Shown in pieces: positions 21,042 to 31,400 of a DNA stretch of 64,000 bases (position 1 is its first letter; each line of letters begins with the position of its first letter). This stretch comes from IDS-8 sp035304345. GTDB taxonomy: Bacteria > Pseudomonadota > Gammaproteobacteria > Steroidobacterales > Woeseiaceae. A program made the translations under genes and the position numbers. Where the stretch lies: assembly GCA_035304345.1 (NCBI GenBank), contig DATGQE010000053.1, positions 27,151-91,150 on the forward strand. Reading direction: 5' to 3'. The notes beneath the pieces were generated by a model. It did not search any database. It saw only the letters and a program-made list of their open reading frames with translations, and was not told the DNA's origin.

Positions 21042-21131
21042 GCGCGAATCAGCGAGCCGCTGCTCCGTGACCCGCCGTCAGGGCGACCACCGCTCGACAG
21101 GCCACCGGCCCGGCTCCTGCCGGATCAATGC

Positions 21132-21500
21132 TCAACTGCCGCCGCCGGCGGGCTGGTGGTGCGGGCTGCCATGCGGGGCAGGATCGCCGGCGGCAAAGAA
21201 CTCGATGCGGGTGAGGAAGGTGTAGTCGCCTTCGAGGGACATCAGCCAGATCAGGATGAGGATCGCCACCGGCGGCACGAGGATCGCGAGCTTGAGCGCG
21301 AGCCGCTCCCACTTCATGTGCATGAAAATGGCCACGATGAACCCGGCCTTGAGCAGCATGAATATGACGATCAGCGACCATCGCAGCATTCCCTGGAATT
21401 CCAGGTAGTCCACCATGTAGGAAAAGAAACTGACGACGAACAAAAGCCCCCAGATCCAGAAGTAGATGGCGATGGGGTGCTGCTGTCCTTCCTGCGCCAT
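21132..21500 (-). CDS. Cytochrome c oxidase subunit IV (prokaryotic type)
   Basis: A protein of 122 residues with three membrane segments and the CyoD/CtaF-like pattern (FWIWGLLFVVSFFSYMVDYL, ILVPPVAILILIWLMSLEG) and the conserved KAGFIVAIFMHMKWE. The ATG at 21500 is chosen because AGGAA lies eight bases upstream; the frame reaches back to 21536 without support. It is the last gene of the aa3/caa3-type oxidase set, 13 bp after subunit III. It is a small subunit thought to stabilise the complex. Confidence 0.9.
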   Translation of the reverse strand: MAQEGQQHPIAIYFWIWGLLFVVSFFSYMVDYLEFQGMLRWSLIVIFMLLKAGFIVAIFMHMKWERLALKLAILVPPVAILILIWLMSLEGDYTFLTRIEFFAAGDPAPHGSPHHQPAGGGS

Positions 21501-21513
21501 GGCGTGTTCCTGC

Positions 21514-22206
21514 CTACCAGAGATAGAAGAATGCAAAGATGAAGACCCAGACGAGATCGACGAAGTGCCAGTATAACCCGGCGATCTCGACGATTTCGTA
21601 GTTGCCGCCCCGCTTCTCGTAGAAGCCCCGCTTGACGCGGAAGGCCACGATCAGGAGGTAGATCACCCCGGCCGTCACGTGCATGCCGTGGAAGCCGGTG
21701 ATCATGAAGAACGACGAGCCGAACTGCGCCGCCCCGTGCGGGTTGCCCCAGGGCCTTACCCCCTCGTCCAGGATCAGCTTGCTCCACTCGAACGCCTGCA
21801 TGCTGACGAACGTCGCGCCGAGCGCCGCCGTGGCCACCATCAGCCAGAACGTCTTGTTGCGCTCCTTCCGGTATCCCATGTTGACCGCCATGGCCATGGT
21901 CCCGCTCGACGTGATCAGCACCATCGTCATGATCGCGATCAGGAACAGGGGCACGGATACGCCGAACACCTCCAGAGCGAACAGCTCGCTCGGCAACGGC
22001 CAAGGCTCCGCCGTCGACATCCGGACGGTCATGTAGGAAATCAGGAAGCAGCTGAATATGAAGGTGTCGCTCAGGAGGAAGATCCACATCATGGCCTTCC
22101 CCCACGGCATGTGAAACGCCTGCTTGTCCGCCGAGAAATCGCTGACGACGCCGCGCCTGCCCGCCGGCAGCACGTCGTCGATCTTCGTCATGATGGCTTC
22201 CGACAT
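21514..22206 (-). CDS. Cytochrome c oxidase subunit III
   Basis: A 230-residue membrane protein of the heme-copper oxidase subunit III family. Signatures include MWIFLLSDTFIFSCFLISYM, then SMQAFEWSKLI, the GFHGMHVTAGVIYLLI block, and the C-terminal GLYWHFVDLVWVFIFAFFYLW. The HxxH-like GFHGMH and the YWHFVDxVW motif are diagnostic. It is the first of two subunit-III-type genes read together here. It is preceded by the shorter, more divergent paralogue 13 bp upstream. Confidence 0.94.
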   Translation of the reverse strand: MSEAIMTKIDDVLPAGRRGVVSDFSADKQAFHMPWGKAMMWIFLLSDTFIFSCFLISYMTVRMSTAEPWPLPSELFALEVFGVSVPLFLIAIMTMVLITSSGTMAMAVNMGYRKERNKTFWLMVATAALGATFVSMQAFEWSKLILDEGVRPWGNPHGAAQFGSSFFMITGFHGMHVTAGVIYLLIVAFRVKRGFYEKRGGNYEIVEIAGLYWHFVDLVWVFIFAFFYLW

Positions 22207-22219
22207 CTTGCGAGACCCT

Positions 22220-22882
22220 TCAGGTATAGAGCAGCAGTGCGAACAGGACCAGCCACACGAGCAGCAGGTAATGCCAGTAGACGGTACAAAGCTGCACGCT
22301 CGTCCGTATCGCCTCCGGCTCCGCGCCGCTCATGATCTTCACCACCGAGCGCGCCCAGACCCACAAGCCGCCCGCGAGGTGCAGCCCGTGCACGGCGGTG
22401 AGCAGGTAGAAGAAGGCGTTCGCCGGGTTGCGGCTCGCGTAGTGCCCCGTGTCGTGGAGCTCCCGCCATGCGATGAGCTGGCCCGCGAGGAACAGGAAGG
22501 TGAGCAGGCCGGCCAGCGCCAGCCCGATCTTCAGGGTGGCCGCCTCGCCGCGGATCGCGGCGCCGCGGCTCCGGTGATACACGAGGCTTGCAAAAACCAG
22601 CAGCACGGTGTTGACCCACAGGATATCGGGCTCCGGCAGGTCTGCCCAGTCGTGCATGTGCCGCCGCATGAGGTACGCGCTGATGAACAACGCGAACAGC
22701 GACGTGACCACCGCGAGGAACGCCGCGAGGCCAAGCACCCGCGGGCCGGTGTCGAACGCGCTGCCGCTCGCCGCATCGTCCGCCGCCCGCGGCTGCCACG
22801 GCGCGGTGTTCAGCGTCTGGCGCAGCAGCCACCCGACGACCACGGCCATCAGGACGGCGAGGATCAGCAGCGTGAACGTCAT
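22220..22882 (-). CDS. Second, divergent subunit III-like protein of the heme-copper oxidase
   Basis: A 220-residue membrane protein. It retains subunit III marks in the C-terminal half (LTAVHGLHLAGGLWVWARSV and the end VYWHYLLLVWLVLFALLLYT). It has an extra N-terminal membrane segment (TFTLLILAVLMAVVVGWLLR) before the family core. It lies between subunit I and the canonical subunit III. Tandem subunit III genes occur in some proteobacterial aa3/caa3 operons. Whether both polypeptides enter one complex is unknown. Confidence 0.85.
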   Translation of the reverse strand: MTFTLLILAVLMAVVVGWLLRQTLNTAPWQPRAADDAASGSAFDTGPRVLGLAAFLAVVTSLFALFISAYLMRRHMHDWADLPEPDILWVNTVLLVFASLVYHRSRGAAIRGEAATLKIGLALAGLLTFLFLAGQLIAWRELHDTGHYASRNPANAFFYLLTAVHGLHLAGGLWVWARSVVKIMSGAEPEAIRTSVQLCTVYWHYLLLVWLVLFALLLYT

Positions 22883-22912
22883 GCATCCTGCTCTTCGGGA
22901 GCGCGCACCGCG

Positions 22913-24679
22913 CTACGCATGCGTGACCCCGTGACGACGGCCGACCGGCGCGACTTCGGCCGGCACGTTCTGCGGGATGAAGTCCTCGGGATGGCCAGGC
23001 ACGCTGTAGTCGTAGGCCCAGCGGTGCACCTCGGGCAGCTCGTGGCCCCAGTTCCCGTGCTTCGGCGGCGTATCGGGCGTCTGCCACTCGAGCGTGGTCG
23101 CGCCCCAGGGGTTCGGATCGGCCTTCTTGCCCCGCGCCAGCGACGTCACCACGTTGTAGAAGAAAATGAGCTGGGTGAGCGCGACGATGATCGCGGAGAT
23201 CGTGATGCTCTCGTTCAGCGCCTGGGCCGATGCCGGCATGAACTCGGTGTCACCCATGGCGAAATACCGCCGCGGCACGCCGAGGAAGCCGAGGTAGTGC
23301 ATCGGCAGGTAGATCGAGTACGTGCCGAGGAACGTCAGCCAGAAATGCCACCGGCCGAGCCGCTCGTTGTACATCTTGCCGGTGATTTTCGGGAACCAGT
23401 GGTAGATCGCGCCGAAGACCACGAGGATCGGCGACACCCCCATCACCATGTGGAAGTGCGCCACCACGAAGTACGTGTCCGACAGCGGCAGGTCGACGAC
23501 CACGTTGCCGAGGAAGATACCCGTCAGCCCGCCGTGGATGAACGTGAAGATGAAGCCGATGGCGAACAGCATCGGCACGCGCAGGTGGATGTTGCCCTGC
23601 CACAGTGTCAGCACCCAGTTGTACACCTTGATCGCCGTCGGCACCGCGATGATCAGCGTCGTGGTCGCGAAGAAGAACCCGAAGTAGGGGTTCATGCCGC
23701 TGACGTACATGTGGTGTGCCCAGACGATGAAGCTCAAGCCACCGATCGCGAGGATAGCCCACACCATCATGCGGTAGCCGAAGATGTTCTTCCGGGCATG
23801 CGTGGCGAGCAGGTCCGACACGATGCCGAAGGCCGGCAGCGCCACGATGTAGACCTCGGGATGGCCGAAGAACCAGAACAAGTGCTGGAACAGGATCGGG
23901 CTGCCGTTCGTGTAGACCGTCTGCTCGCCCGCGGACACCATGTCGGGCATGAAGAAGCTGGTGTAGATCGTCTTGTCGAGCAGCATCATGATCGCGGACA
24001 CGAGCAGCGCAGGGAACGCCAGCAGGCCCAGGATCGTGGCCATGAAGATGCCCCACACGGACAACGGCAGGCGCATCAGCGTCATGCCGCGACAGCGCGC
24101 CTGCAGCACCGTGGTCACGTAGTTCAGGCCGCCCATCGTGAAGGCGACGATGAACACGGCGAGAGAGACGAGCATGAGCACGATGCCCCACTCGACGCCC
24201 GCGGTACCCGGCGCGATGGCCTGCGGCGGATACAGGGTCCAGCCTGCACCGGTGGAGCCGCCAGGCACGAAGAAGCTCGCGAGCAGGATGATCACCGACA
24301 GCAGGTACACCCAATAGCTCAGCATGTTCATGTACGGGAATACCATGTCGCGCGAGCCGCACATGAGGGGTATGAGGTAGTTCCCGAACCCGCCGAGGAA
24401 CAGCGCCGTGAGCAGGTAGATCACCATGATCATGCCGTGCATGGTGACGAACTGGTAATAGCTCTCCGGGTTGATGAACGAGAACTCGTTCGGGAAGCCG
24501 AGCTGCAGGCGCATCATGACCGACAGGCAGAGCGCCACCACGCCGACGAAGATTGCCGTCAGGCCGTACTGGACGGCGATGACCTTGTGATCCTGGCTCC
24601 AGATGTACTTGCGGATGAAGGTCTGCGGATCGTGATGCGCGATTTCGTGATCCCGGTCCGCGATTGCTACGTAGGCCAT
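22913..24679 (-). CDS. Cytochrome c oxidase subunit I
   Basis: A 588-residue catalytic subunit with heme a, heme a3 and CuB. It appears to be an A1-type heme-copper oxidase: GHPEVYIVALPAFGIVSD has the Glu of the D-pathway exit and the Tyr crosslinked to CuB-ligand His. Also seen are FGNYLIPLMCGSRDMVFPYM with the D-pathway Asp, VWAHHMYVSGM with two CuB His, PTAIKVYNWVLTLW with the K-pathway Lys, and AHFHMVMG for the heme a3 and heme a ligands. It is preceded by the subunit II gene (24 bp) and followed by the two subunit III genes. Confidence 0.97.
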   Translation of the reverse strand: MAYVAIADRDHEIAHHDPQTFIRKYIWSQDHKVIAVQYGLTAIFVGVVALCLSVMMRLQLGFPNEFSFINPESYYQFVTMHGMIMVIYLLTALFLGGFGNYLIPLMCGSRDMVFPYMNMLSYWVYLLSVIILLASFFVPGGSTGAGWTLYPPQAIAPGTAGVEWGIVLMLVSLAVFIVAFTMGGLNYVTTVLQARCRGMTLMRLPLSVWGIFMATILGLLAFPALLVSAIMMLLDKTIYTSFFMPDMVSAGEQTVYTNGSPILFQHLFWFFGHPEVYIVALPAFGIVSDLLATHARKNIFGYRMMVWAILAIGGLSFIVWAHHMYVSGMNPYFGFFFATTTLIIAVPTAIKVYNWVLTLWQGNIHLRVPMLFAIGFIFTFIHGGLTGIFLGNVVVDLPLSDTYFVVAHFHMVMGVSPILVVFGAIYHWFPKITGKMYNERLGRWHFWLTFLGTYSIYLPMHYLGFLGVPRRYFAMGDTEFMPASAQALNESITISAIIVALTQLIFFYNVVTSLARGKKADPNPWGATTLEWQTPDTPPKHGNWGHELPEVHRWAYDYSVPGHPEDFIPQNVPAEVAPVGRRHGVTHA

Positions 24680-24703
24680 CAGCCTGTCCTCATGCCGTGC
24701 CGG

Positions 24704-26089
24704 TCATGGTGCGGTACGCTCCGGCGTCTCCGGGGTCGACAGCGTGTTGATGTACGCCACGACGTCCCGGATTGCCTGCTCGTTCTGCAGCGTCTCGGCC
24801 ATGAACCCCATCTGCTTGCCGTAATAGTCACTGGGATGGCCACCACGCACGCCGCTCTTGAAGTTCTCGAGCTGCCGGACGAGGTACCAGTCGCTCATGC
24901 CCGCGAGCCGCGGCGCGTTCATGTGCTCGATGCCCTGCCCGCGGGCGCCGTGGCAGTAGGCGCACACCGCGTAACGCTTCGCGCCCGCCGCGACGTTCCC
25001 CTCGACCGTGTGCGCGGGCGGCTCGTCCGGCAGGCCGGCGAGGTACGCGAGCACGTTGGCGACGGCTTCCGGCGTCGCCAGCGTACGCGCCATGGGCGCC
25101 ATCTGGCGTCCGTACGTGTCGGCCTCGTGCGCGCCGCGCAGGCCGGTGCGGTAGTTCTCGAGCTGCTGCTCGATGTACCACGGGTCCTGCCCGGCCAGCT
25201 TGGGCGCGTTCAGCGCGGGCATCCCTTCCGCCCGCGGCCCGTGGCACGCCGAGCACACCGCGTACTGCGCCGCGCCAGCGGTCGCGTTGCCCGGCGGGCG
25301 CGCCGCGAGCTCGGCCCAGGTCGGCCAGCTCGCCACCCACTCGTCGAACGCCTCCTGCTCCTCGACCACGACCGCGCCGCGCATGGAGTGGTGCGCAATG
25401 CCGCAGAGCTCCTCGCACAGCACCTCGAAGCGCCCGGTGCGGGTGGGCGTGAGCCACATGTGGGTTTCCATGCCGGGGACGAGGTCCATCTTCACGCGGA
25501 ACTGCGCGACGGTGAAGTTGTGCAGCACGTCCTTCGAGCGCAGCCAGAAGCGAACCGGGCGGTTCACGGGCAGGTGTACCTCGGCGCTCGACACCAGCAC
25601 GTCGTCCTGGCCGTCCGGGTCTTCGGGGTACATGCCGAAGGGATTGTCCGACGAGACGAGGCGGGTGCTGGTCCTCCCGAACCGGCCGTCTTCACCGGGC
25701 AGGCGATAGCTCCAGTGCCACTGCTGGCCGACCGCCTCGATCTGCAGCGCGTCGGGGGGCACGTCGACGAAGCGCGCCCATACGAGCAGGCCGGGCGCGA
25801 GCATCGCCGCGACGCCGACCGTGGTGAAGGCGGTGAGGACCCACTCGAGGCGCTTGTTCTCGGGCTCGTAGGCGGCCTTGCGCTCCCGGCGATGGCGGAA
25901 GCGGATGACGCAGTAAGCCATGAAGAGGTTGACGGCCACGAACACCAGACCCGTCACGACGAGCGTGATGTCTACCGTTCTGTCTATGCGTTCCCAGTTG
26001 GATGCGAGGGGCGTGAACGTCCACGGGCTCAGGAAGTGAAATGCGAGGGAGCCCACGACCAACAGGATCAACACTATTGCTAAAGGCAT
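24704..26089 (-). CDS. Cytochrome c oxidase subunit II with two C-terminal cytochrome c domains
   Basis: A 461-residue CuA subunit of caa3 style. Two N-terminal membrane segments (to about residue 105) precede the cupredoxin domain with VLHNF (His) and CEELCGIAHHSM (two Cys, Glu, His, Met of CuA). The tail carries two c-heme sites, CSACHG and CAYCHG. The two heme domains are plainly a tandem duplication: both contain a NAPxLAGxxxWY block and YxxQLEN, then TYG/YYGxQM. The second heme domain is unusual, since most caa3 subunits II carry one. It is the first gene of the oxidase operon. No oxidase assembly gene (cox11, ctaA, ctaB) is adjacent. Confidence 0.95.
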   Translation of the reverse strand: MPLAIVLILLVVGSLAFHFLSPWTFTPLASNWERIDRTVDITLVVTGLVFVAVNLFMAYCVIRFRHRRERKAAYEPENKRLEWVLTAFTTVGVAAMLAPGLLVWARFVDVPPDALQIEAVGQQWHWSYRLPGEDGRFGRTSTRLVSSDNPFGMYPEDPDGQDDVLVSSAEVHLPVNRPVRFWLRSKDVLHNFTVAQFRVKMDLVPGMETHMWLTPTRTGRFEVLCEELCGIAHHSMRGAVVVEEQEAFDEWVASWPTWAELAARPPGNATAGAAQYAVCSACHGPRAEGMPALNAPKLAGQDPWYIEQQLENYRTGLRGAHEADTYGRQMAPMARTLATPEAVANVLAYLAGLPDEPPAHTVEGNVAAGAKRYAVCAYCHGARGQGIEHMNAPRLAGMSDWYLVRQLENFKSGVRGGHPSDYYGKQMGFMAETLQNEQAIRDVVAYINTLSTPETPERTAP

Positions 26090-26408
26090 ACCCGGCGCAC
26101 CCTCTGCCGCGATCGTCCGGATGGAATGTTGCTCGTGGACTCGAGTGGACTACATCAGTTGCCGCCCCCTGTTGCCGTCGGCTTCCGTGTCGGTGTGCAG
26201 TATCTTCGCCCGTCGCGCCCACGGACGGCGAGATGCATTCCCCCTACCACGTCCTTGTTCTTATCGGCGCCCCCTTTGTTGCCGGCGGACTGGTACACCG
26301 TCGACAATAGAGCAATCAGGGGCCCATTTCCACCGGGATTCGAGTCTCGGCGCGGGCGCCACCGGCCCCGCCTCGGTGGCGGGCCTGGGCCCGTGCGGTG
26401 CGCGCTCC
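26090..26408. other. 319-bp gap upstream of the oxidase operon, with tandem hairpins after the flavoprotein gene
   Basis: No gene is seen. It must hold the oxidase operon promoter, but no clear -35/-10 pair was found. Two adjacent GC-rich inverted repeats, GCCACCG/CGGTGGC (26358-26380) and CGGGCC/GGCCCG (26380-26393), lie just past the flavoprotein stop. They may end its message, although no T-run follows. Confidence 0.5.
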
Positions 26409-28289
26409 TCAGGCGAGGCCGAGCTGCTCGGCTACGGCGCGATCCGCGGCATCGATGGCGCCGTCCACGTACGCGTAGGCCGAGGCATCCGAGTTCGCGA
26501 TCGAGATGCGCCCGATGCGCGCCCGCCCGGCCACGTGCGGGCCTTCGTCACGCCCCCAGTGTGGCGGATCCGAGTAGTCGTTGTACTCGTAGGCGTAGCC
26601 GTGCGGCCAGCGGTTCACGGTGATGCCGGCGATGTCGCGCTCGGCGTCGAACCCGCCTTTCGACAGCGCGCCGTCCATCTGCCGCATGATGGCATCCTCG
26701 AACTCGTCGAAGCTCATCTCGAGCAGCCGGCGCCGGCCGGCATCGTGCTGCTCGCGCGCCGACAGCCCGCGGTCCGGGAGAGTCGGCGCGAACAGGCCGT
26801 GGATCACCGTCGGCTCTCCCGGGTTCCGGGTGAACGCGTAACGCCCGATGCTGACCGGGAAGTCCATGCCGAAATTGCACATGAGCTCGGCGCGCGGCAC
26901 GTAGAAGTCGTAGAACCCGAGCCGCTCGAAAGCGTGCCAGTTGCGCACCGCGATGCCCAGGTACACGAGCGGCACCTTCGTGGCGTATTCGATCGCCTCC
27001 TTCTGCGCGGCCGGCAGCTCGGGGCACAGGTAGGGGATCATGCAGTTGTAGCAGGCGAGCACGACGTGCCGGCCGCACACGCGCTCCGCGCGGCCCCGCC
27101 GGACGTAGGTGACTTCCGCCGTGCCGCCGTTCGCATTGCGGACGTCGACCGCCGTGCTGTGCAAGCGGATGCGAACGTCGGCATCCGGACGGTCGAGCCG
27201 GCCGTAATCGATGCGCGCGGTCACGAGCTCCTCGATCGTCGTCGCCGGCACCGCGGCCGGCACCAGCCTCTGCACCAGCGCGCGGGCGATGGCGGCGTTG
27301 CCGTCGGGAAAGTGGAAGATGTAGGGCTCGTCCGGTCCCGCTGCGCCGCCGTCGGGCTCGCCGGGATCGAGGCCGCCCGTTCCCGGCATCGCCATCCGCC
27401 ACGCCTCGAGCGCCGACAGCGCATCCCACCCGACTCCCCACAACCCGAGCACGGTGTCCCGGAGCAGCTCGACGACTTCCTCCGGCACGCCGGCGTATCG
27501 GCGCAGGAAATCGGAATAGCTCGTCCGGCGCAGGATCCGGGCCTGTTGCCCGGGGCTGCGGCCGGGCAGCAGGTTGCGAGCGGAAGCGAGCAGCGAGAGC
27601 AGCGAGTCCCGCGCGGTCGCGGACAGCGGATACTCGCGGATCGCCGCGGCCAGGTCGGCCTCGGGCGGCAGGCCGTAGTAAGGCAGCACGTTCGGCACGA
27701 CGCGGTCCTCGCCCCACGCAGCCGCGGAAAAGTAGATCCCGCGGACCAACCCGTGGCGGGCGTGCCAGCCGCGGTCGAACCACTCGTAGAAGCGGTCCGT
27801 GTCGATCGCGAGGTCGGCGAGCAACCGCTTCGCCGCCTGCGAGTAGCGGCCGGGTGAATCGATGGACTGGCTGCCGCCGTAAGCGATGAGCTGCCGCCCG
27901 TCAACGGTGAACTCGTTGCGGCGCGCGTGCCCGCCGAAGTCGTCGTGATTGTCGAGGATCAGCACGCGCTTGCCGGCGCTGGCACGCTGCCGGTACAGGA
28001 ACGCGGCGGCGAGACCCGAGATGCCCGCGCCGACCACCACGAGATCGTAGACGTCGTCCGTGCGTGCCTCCGGTCGCGGCCAGCGCCGGCCGCCCCACGC
28101 GAGCGCGTGTGCAACCTCGAACGAGCCCGGGTGGCTGCCTCGCATCCCCGTGAGCGCCGGCGGGTACGGATCACCGGCCCGTGCCGCCCTTGCCATGAGC
28201 TCGAGCGGCGACAACGAGCTGCCGGCAGCGACGCCGAGCGCCATGCCGTTGATGAAATCGCGGCGGGTAATCCTGCGCCTGTCGGTCAT
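26409..28289 (-). CDS. Tat-exported FAD-dependent oxidoreductase (spermidine dehydrogenase-like)
   Basis: A flavoprotein of 626 residues. The N-terminus RRRITRRDFINGMALGVAAG is a textbook twin-arginine signal, so the folded protein is exported. The dinucleotide fold is YDLVVVGAGISGLAAAFLYR, followed by ILDNHDDFGGHARRNEF. The arrangement (PYPPALTGMRGSHPGSFEVA before the FAD fold) recalls proteins annotated as spermidine dehydrogenase or NAD(P)-binding protein, from memory. ATG at 28289 fits the Tat motif and has AAGGGG upstream. It is divergent from the nSTAND NTPase gene with a 186-bp gap. A polyamine or amine substrate is likely but unproven. Confidence 0.88.
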   Translation of the reverse strand: MTDRRRITRRDFINGMALGVAAGSSLSPLELMARAARAGDPYPPALTGMRGSHPGSFEVAHALAWGGRRWPRPEARTDDVYDLVVVGAGISGLAAAFLYRQRASAGKRVLILDNHDDFGGHARRNEFTVDGRQLIAYGGSQSIDSPGRYSQAAKRLLADLAIDTDRFYEWFDRGWHARHGLVRGIYFSAAAWGEDRVVPNVLPYYGLPPEADLAAAIREYPLSATARDSLLSLLASARNLLPGRSPGQQARILRRTSYSDFLRRYAGVPEEVVELLRDTVLGLWGVGWDALSALEAWRMAMPGTGGLDPGEPDGGAAGPDEPYIFHFPDGNAAIARALVQRLVPAAVPATTIEELVTARIDYGRLDRPDADVRIRLHSTAVDVRNANGGTAEVTYVRRGRAERVCGRHVVLACYNCMIPYLCPELPAAQKEAIEYATKVPLVYLGIAVRNWHAFERLGFYDFYVPRAELMCNFGMDFPVSIGRYAFTRNPGEPTVIHGLFAPTLPDRGLSAREQHDAGRRRLLEMSFDEFEDAIMRQMDGALSKGGFDAERDIAGITVNRWPHGYAYEYNDYSDPPHWGRDEGPHVAGRARIGRISIANSDASAYAYVDGAIDAADRAVAEQLGLA

Positions 28290-28475
28290 TGCCCCTTGTG
28301 ACCCGTGACTCGCGGCCGGCACGCCTGCCCATGTTAGTGGCCGGGCGACCGGCGTCACAAGCCGGCCGACCCGCCGTCCCGTCGGGTGGCGTCACACCGC
28401 TCTGCGGAACCCCGGCTGCATGTCTTTTGTTGCACCGCTGCACTACACTCTGGACGAAAAAGGTGCAGCACGGCC

Positions 28476-31400
28476 GTGCAAAGGCTCCGCATTTTCATCT
28501 CGTCTCCCGGCGATGTCCTGGAGGAGCGGACGATCGCCCAGCGGGTGATCGAACGGCTCCAGAGCGAGTATGTCGGCCGCCTGGTGCTCGAGCCGGTGCT
28601 CTGGGAGCACGAGCCGCTCGTCGCGACCGGGAACTTCCAGGAACAGATCATCCGCCCGGCAGAGACCGACGTGGTCGTGTCCATCCTGTGGTCGCGGCTC
28701 GGCACGCGCCTGCCCAGGGGCTTCACCCGCCCGGACGGCTCCCGCTACGAGTCCGGGACGGAGTTCGAGTTCGAGGACGCGCTGGCCGGCTTCCGCGCGA
28801 ACGGCAAGCCGGACCTGCTCGTGTACCGCAAGACCGCGCCGCCCTCCGTGCGGCTGGACGACGAGCGGGAGCTGCTCGAGCGCCTGCGGCAGAAAAAGAA
28901 GCTCGACGATTTCATCGCGCGCTGGTTCCACGACCAGGCCGAAGGGACGCTCATCGCCGCGTTCCACTCGTTCGAGTCCCCGGGGCATTTCGAAGAGCTG
29001 CTGGAGGAGCACCTGCATCGGCTCGTCGAGCGCAAGCTGCCCGACGCGCTGGGCGCCGCGGGCGAAGTACCGGCGGTCTGGAAGAAGGGTTCGCCGTTTC
29101 GCGGCCTGGAAGCGTTCGAGTTCGAGCATGCCCCGGTGTTCTTCGGCCGCACCAAGGCGGTGTCCGACGTGCTGGCCGCGCTGCGCCGGCAGGCCGCGGA
29201 CGATCGCGCTTTCGTGCTGATCCTCGGCATGAGCGGCGGCGGCAAGTCGTCGCTCGTGCGGGCGGGCGTCCTGCCGATGCTGACGCAGCCCGGGGTCATC
29301 GAGGGCGTGCGCTCGTGGCGCAGGGCGGTGTTCCGGCCGGGCGATGCGCCCGGCGACCTGTTCACCGGGCTCGCGGCCGCGCTCCTGCGCGAGCATGCCC
29401 TGCCCTCGCTCGATCCGGACGGCGAAGGGCCCGCCGCGCTCGGCCGGGTGCTGCGCGAATCGCCGCACGCGGCCGTGCAGCTCATCAGGACGGCGCTGGC
29501 GCGGGAAGCCGGTGCCGGCACGGTCCAGCCCGCAGACGGCAAAGCAGATGCGCGGCTCGCGCTCGTCATCGACCAGATGGAGGAGCTGTTCACGCAGGAC
29601 GGCATCAGTGCGCAGGACCGGCGCCGTTTCGCCGACACGGTGGATGCGCTCGCGCGTTGCGGCCGGGTGTGGGTGCTGGCGACGCTCCGCAGCGACTTCT
29701 ATCCGCGGCTCGCCGAGCTGCCCGTGATCGGTGCGCTGAAGGAAGGTGCCGGACAGTACGATCTCATGCCGCCCCGGCCGAGCGAGATCGCGCAGATGAT
29801 CCGGCTGCCGACGCGCGCCGCCGGGCTGCGCTTCGAGGAGGATCCCGCGACCAGCGAACGGCTCGACGACATCCTGCGCGACACGGCATCCGAGCGTCCC
29901 GAGATCCTGCCGCTCCTGCAGTTCACGCTGGAGGAGCTGTACCAGCGCAGGACCGCGAACGGCATGCTCACCCTCGAGGCCTACCGGGCGCTCGGCGGCG
30001 TCGAGGGCTCGCTGGCGCAGCGCGCGGAAACGGTATACCGGCAACTGGCGCCCGAGGTGCAGGCGGCGCTGCCGGCCGTGCTGTCGGCCCTGGTCAGCGT
30101 CGAGCGCGACGGGCACGACGCCGTCGGGCGCAAGCGCGCGTCGTGGAGCATCGCGTCGAACCCGGAAGTCCGCGAGTTCCTCGAGACGTTCGTGGCCGCG
30201 CGCCTGTTCGTCACCGAGCTGGCGGACGACGGGAGCGTGGTCGTGAGCGTCGCCCACGAGGCGCTGCTGTGGCACTGGCCGCGCGTGCAGGAATGGCTCG
30301 AGCAGAACCGGGCGAACCTCCGGGTGCAGAGCCGCGTGAGCACCGCCGCCGAGCGCTGGGCCACGGAAAACCGCCGGGCGGACCTGCTGTTGCCCCGCGG
30401 CCAGCCCCTCGCCGAGGCCGAGGCGCTCCTGGGACAGGGCGTCGAGCTTGGCCCGACCGAGACCGAGTTCGTGCGCGCCTCCATCGCGCGGTCCAGGCGG
30501 GCGCATCGCCTCGAGATCGGCGTGGTCGTGACGCTCGCGGCGCTCGCACTGGTCGCGGGCAGCGCCGCGTTCTTCGCCAACGAGCAGCGCAACCTCGCCG
30601 TCGAGGCCCGGACGCGCGCCGAAGTCGAAGCCGAAACGGCAAAGCAGATCACGGACTTCATGGTCGGCCTGTTCGGCGTGGCCGACCCGGCCGGCGAAGC
30701 GCGCGGCAACACGGTGACGGCGCGCGAGATCCTGGACAAGGGCGCGGCGCGCATCGAAGAGGAGCTCGCGAACCAGCCGGCCATCCGGGCCACGCTCATG
30801 GAAACGATGGGGACCGTCTACACGAACCTCGGCCTCTACCCGCAGGCGACGTCGCTGCTCGAGAGCGCCCTCGAGAAACGGCGCGAGCTGGTCGGCGACC
30901 GCAACGTCGAAGTCGCCAAGGCGCTCGTCCACCTCGGCGACGTCCTCACGCTCAACGCGAGCTTCGAACGGGCGGAGTCGATGTACCGCGAGGCGCTCGA
31001 CATGCAGCGGGAGCTGCTGGGGGAGGAGCACGAGGACGTCGCCCGCACCCTGTACGCGCTCGCGGACGTGCTGGGCCGGAGAGGCGCGTACGCGGAGGCG
31101 GAGCCCCTTTTCCGCCAGTCGCTCGAGATGCGCCGCAAGCTGGGGGGCCCGCGAACGGTCGAGGTCGCCGAGAGCCTCGAGGGGCTCGCGCTCAACCTCT
31201 TCGACCAGGGCGACTACGAGGACCCGGTGCCGCTGCTGCGGGATGCCGTCGCCATTCGCCGCGAGCTGCAGGGCGAACCGCCGCATCCCGAGCTCGCCGA
31301 CGCGCTCAACAACCTGGGCTATGTGCTCGGAGAGCTGGGCGAGTACGCGGAAGCCGAGGCGCTGTATCGCGAAGCGCTGGACATGAAGCGCCAGGTCCTG

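Noticed and set aside
22124..26083. Very long open frame (1319 codons) on the plus strand opposite the oxidase genes
   Set aside because: It is antisense to firmly identified oxidase subunits; the predicted protein is low-complexity, rich in His/Arg/Asp, as expected from the reverse of high-GC codons.
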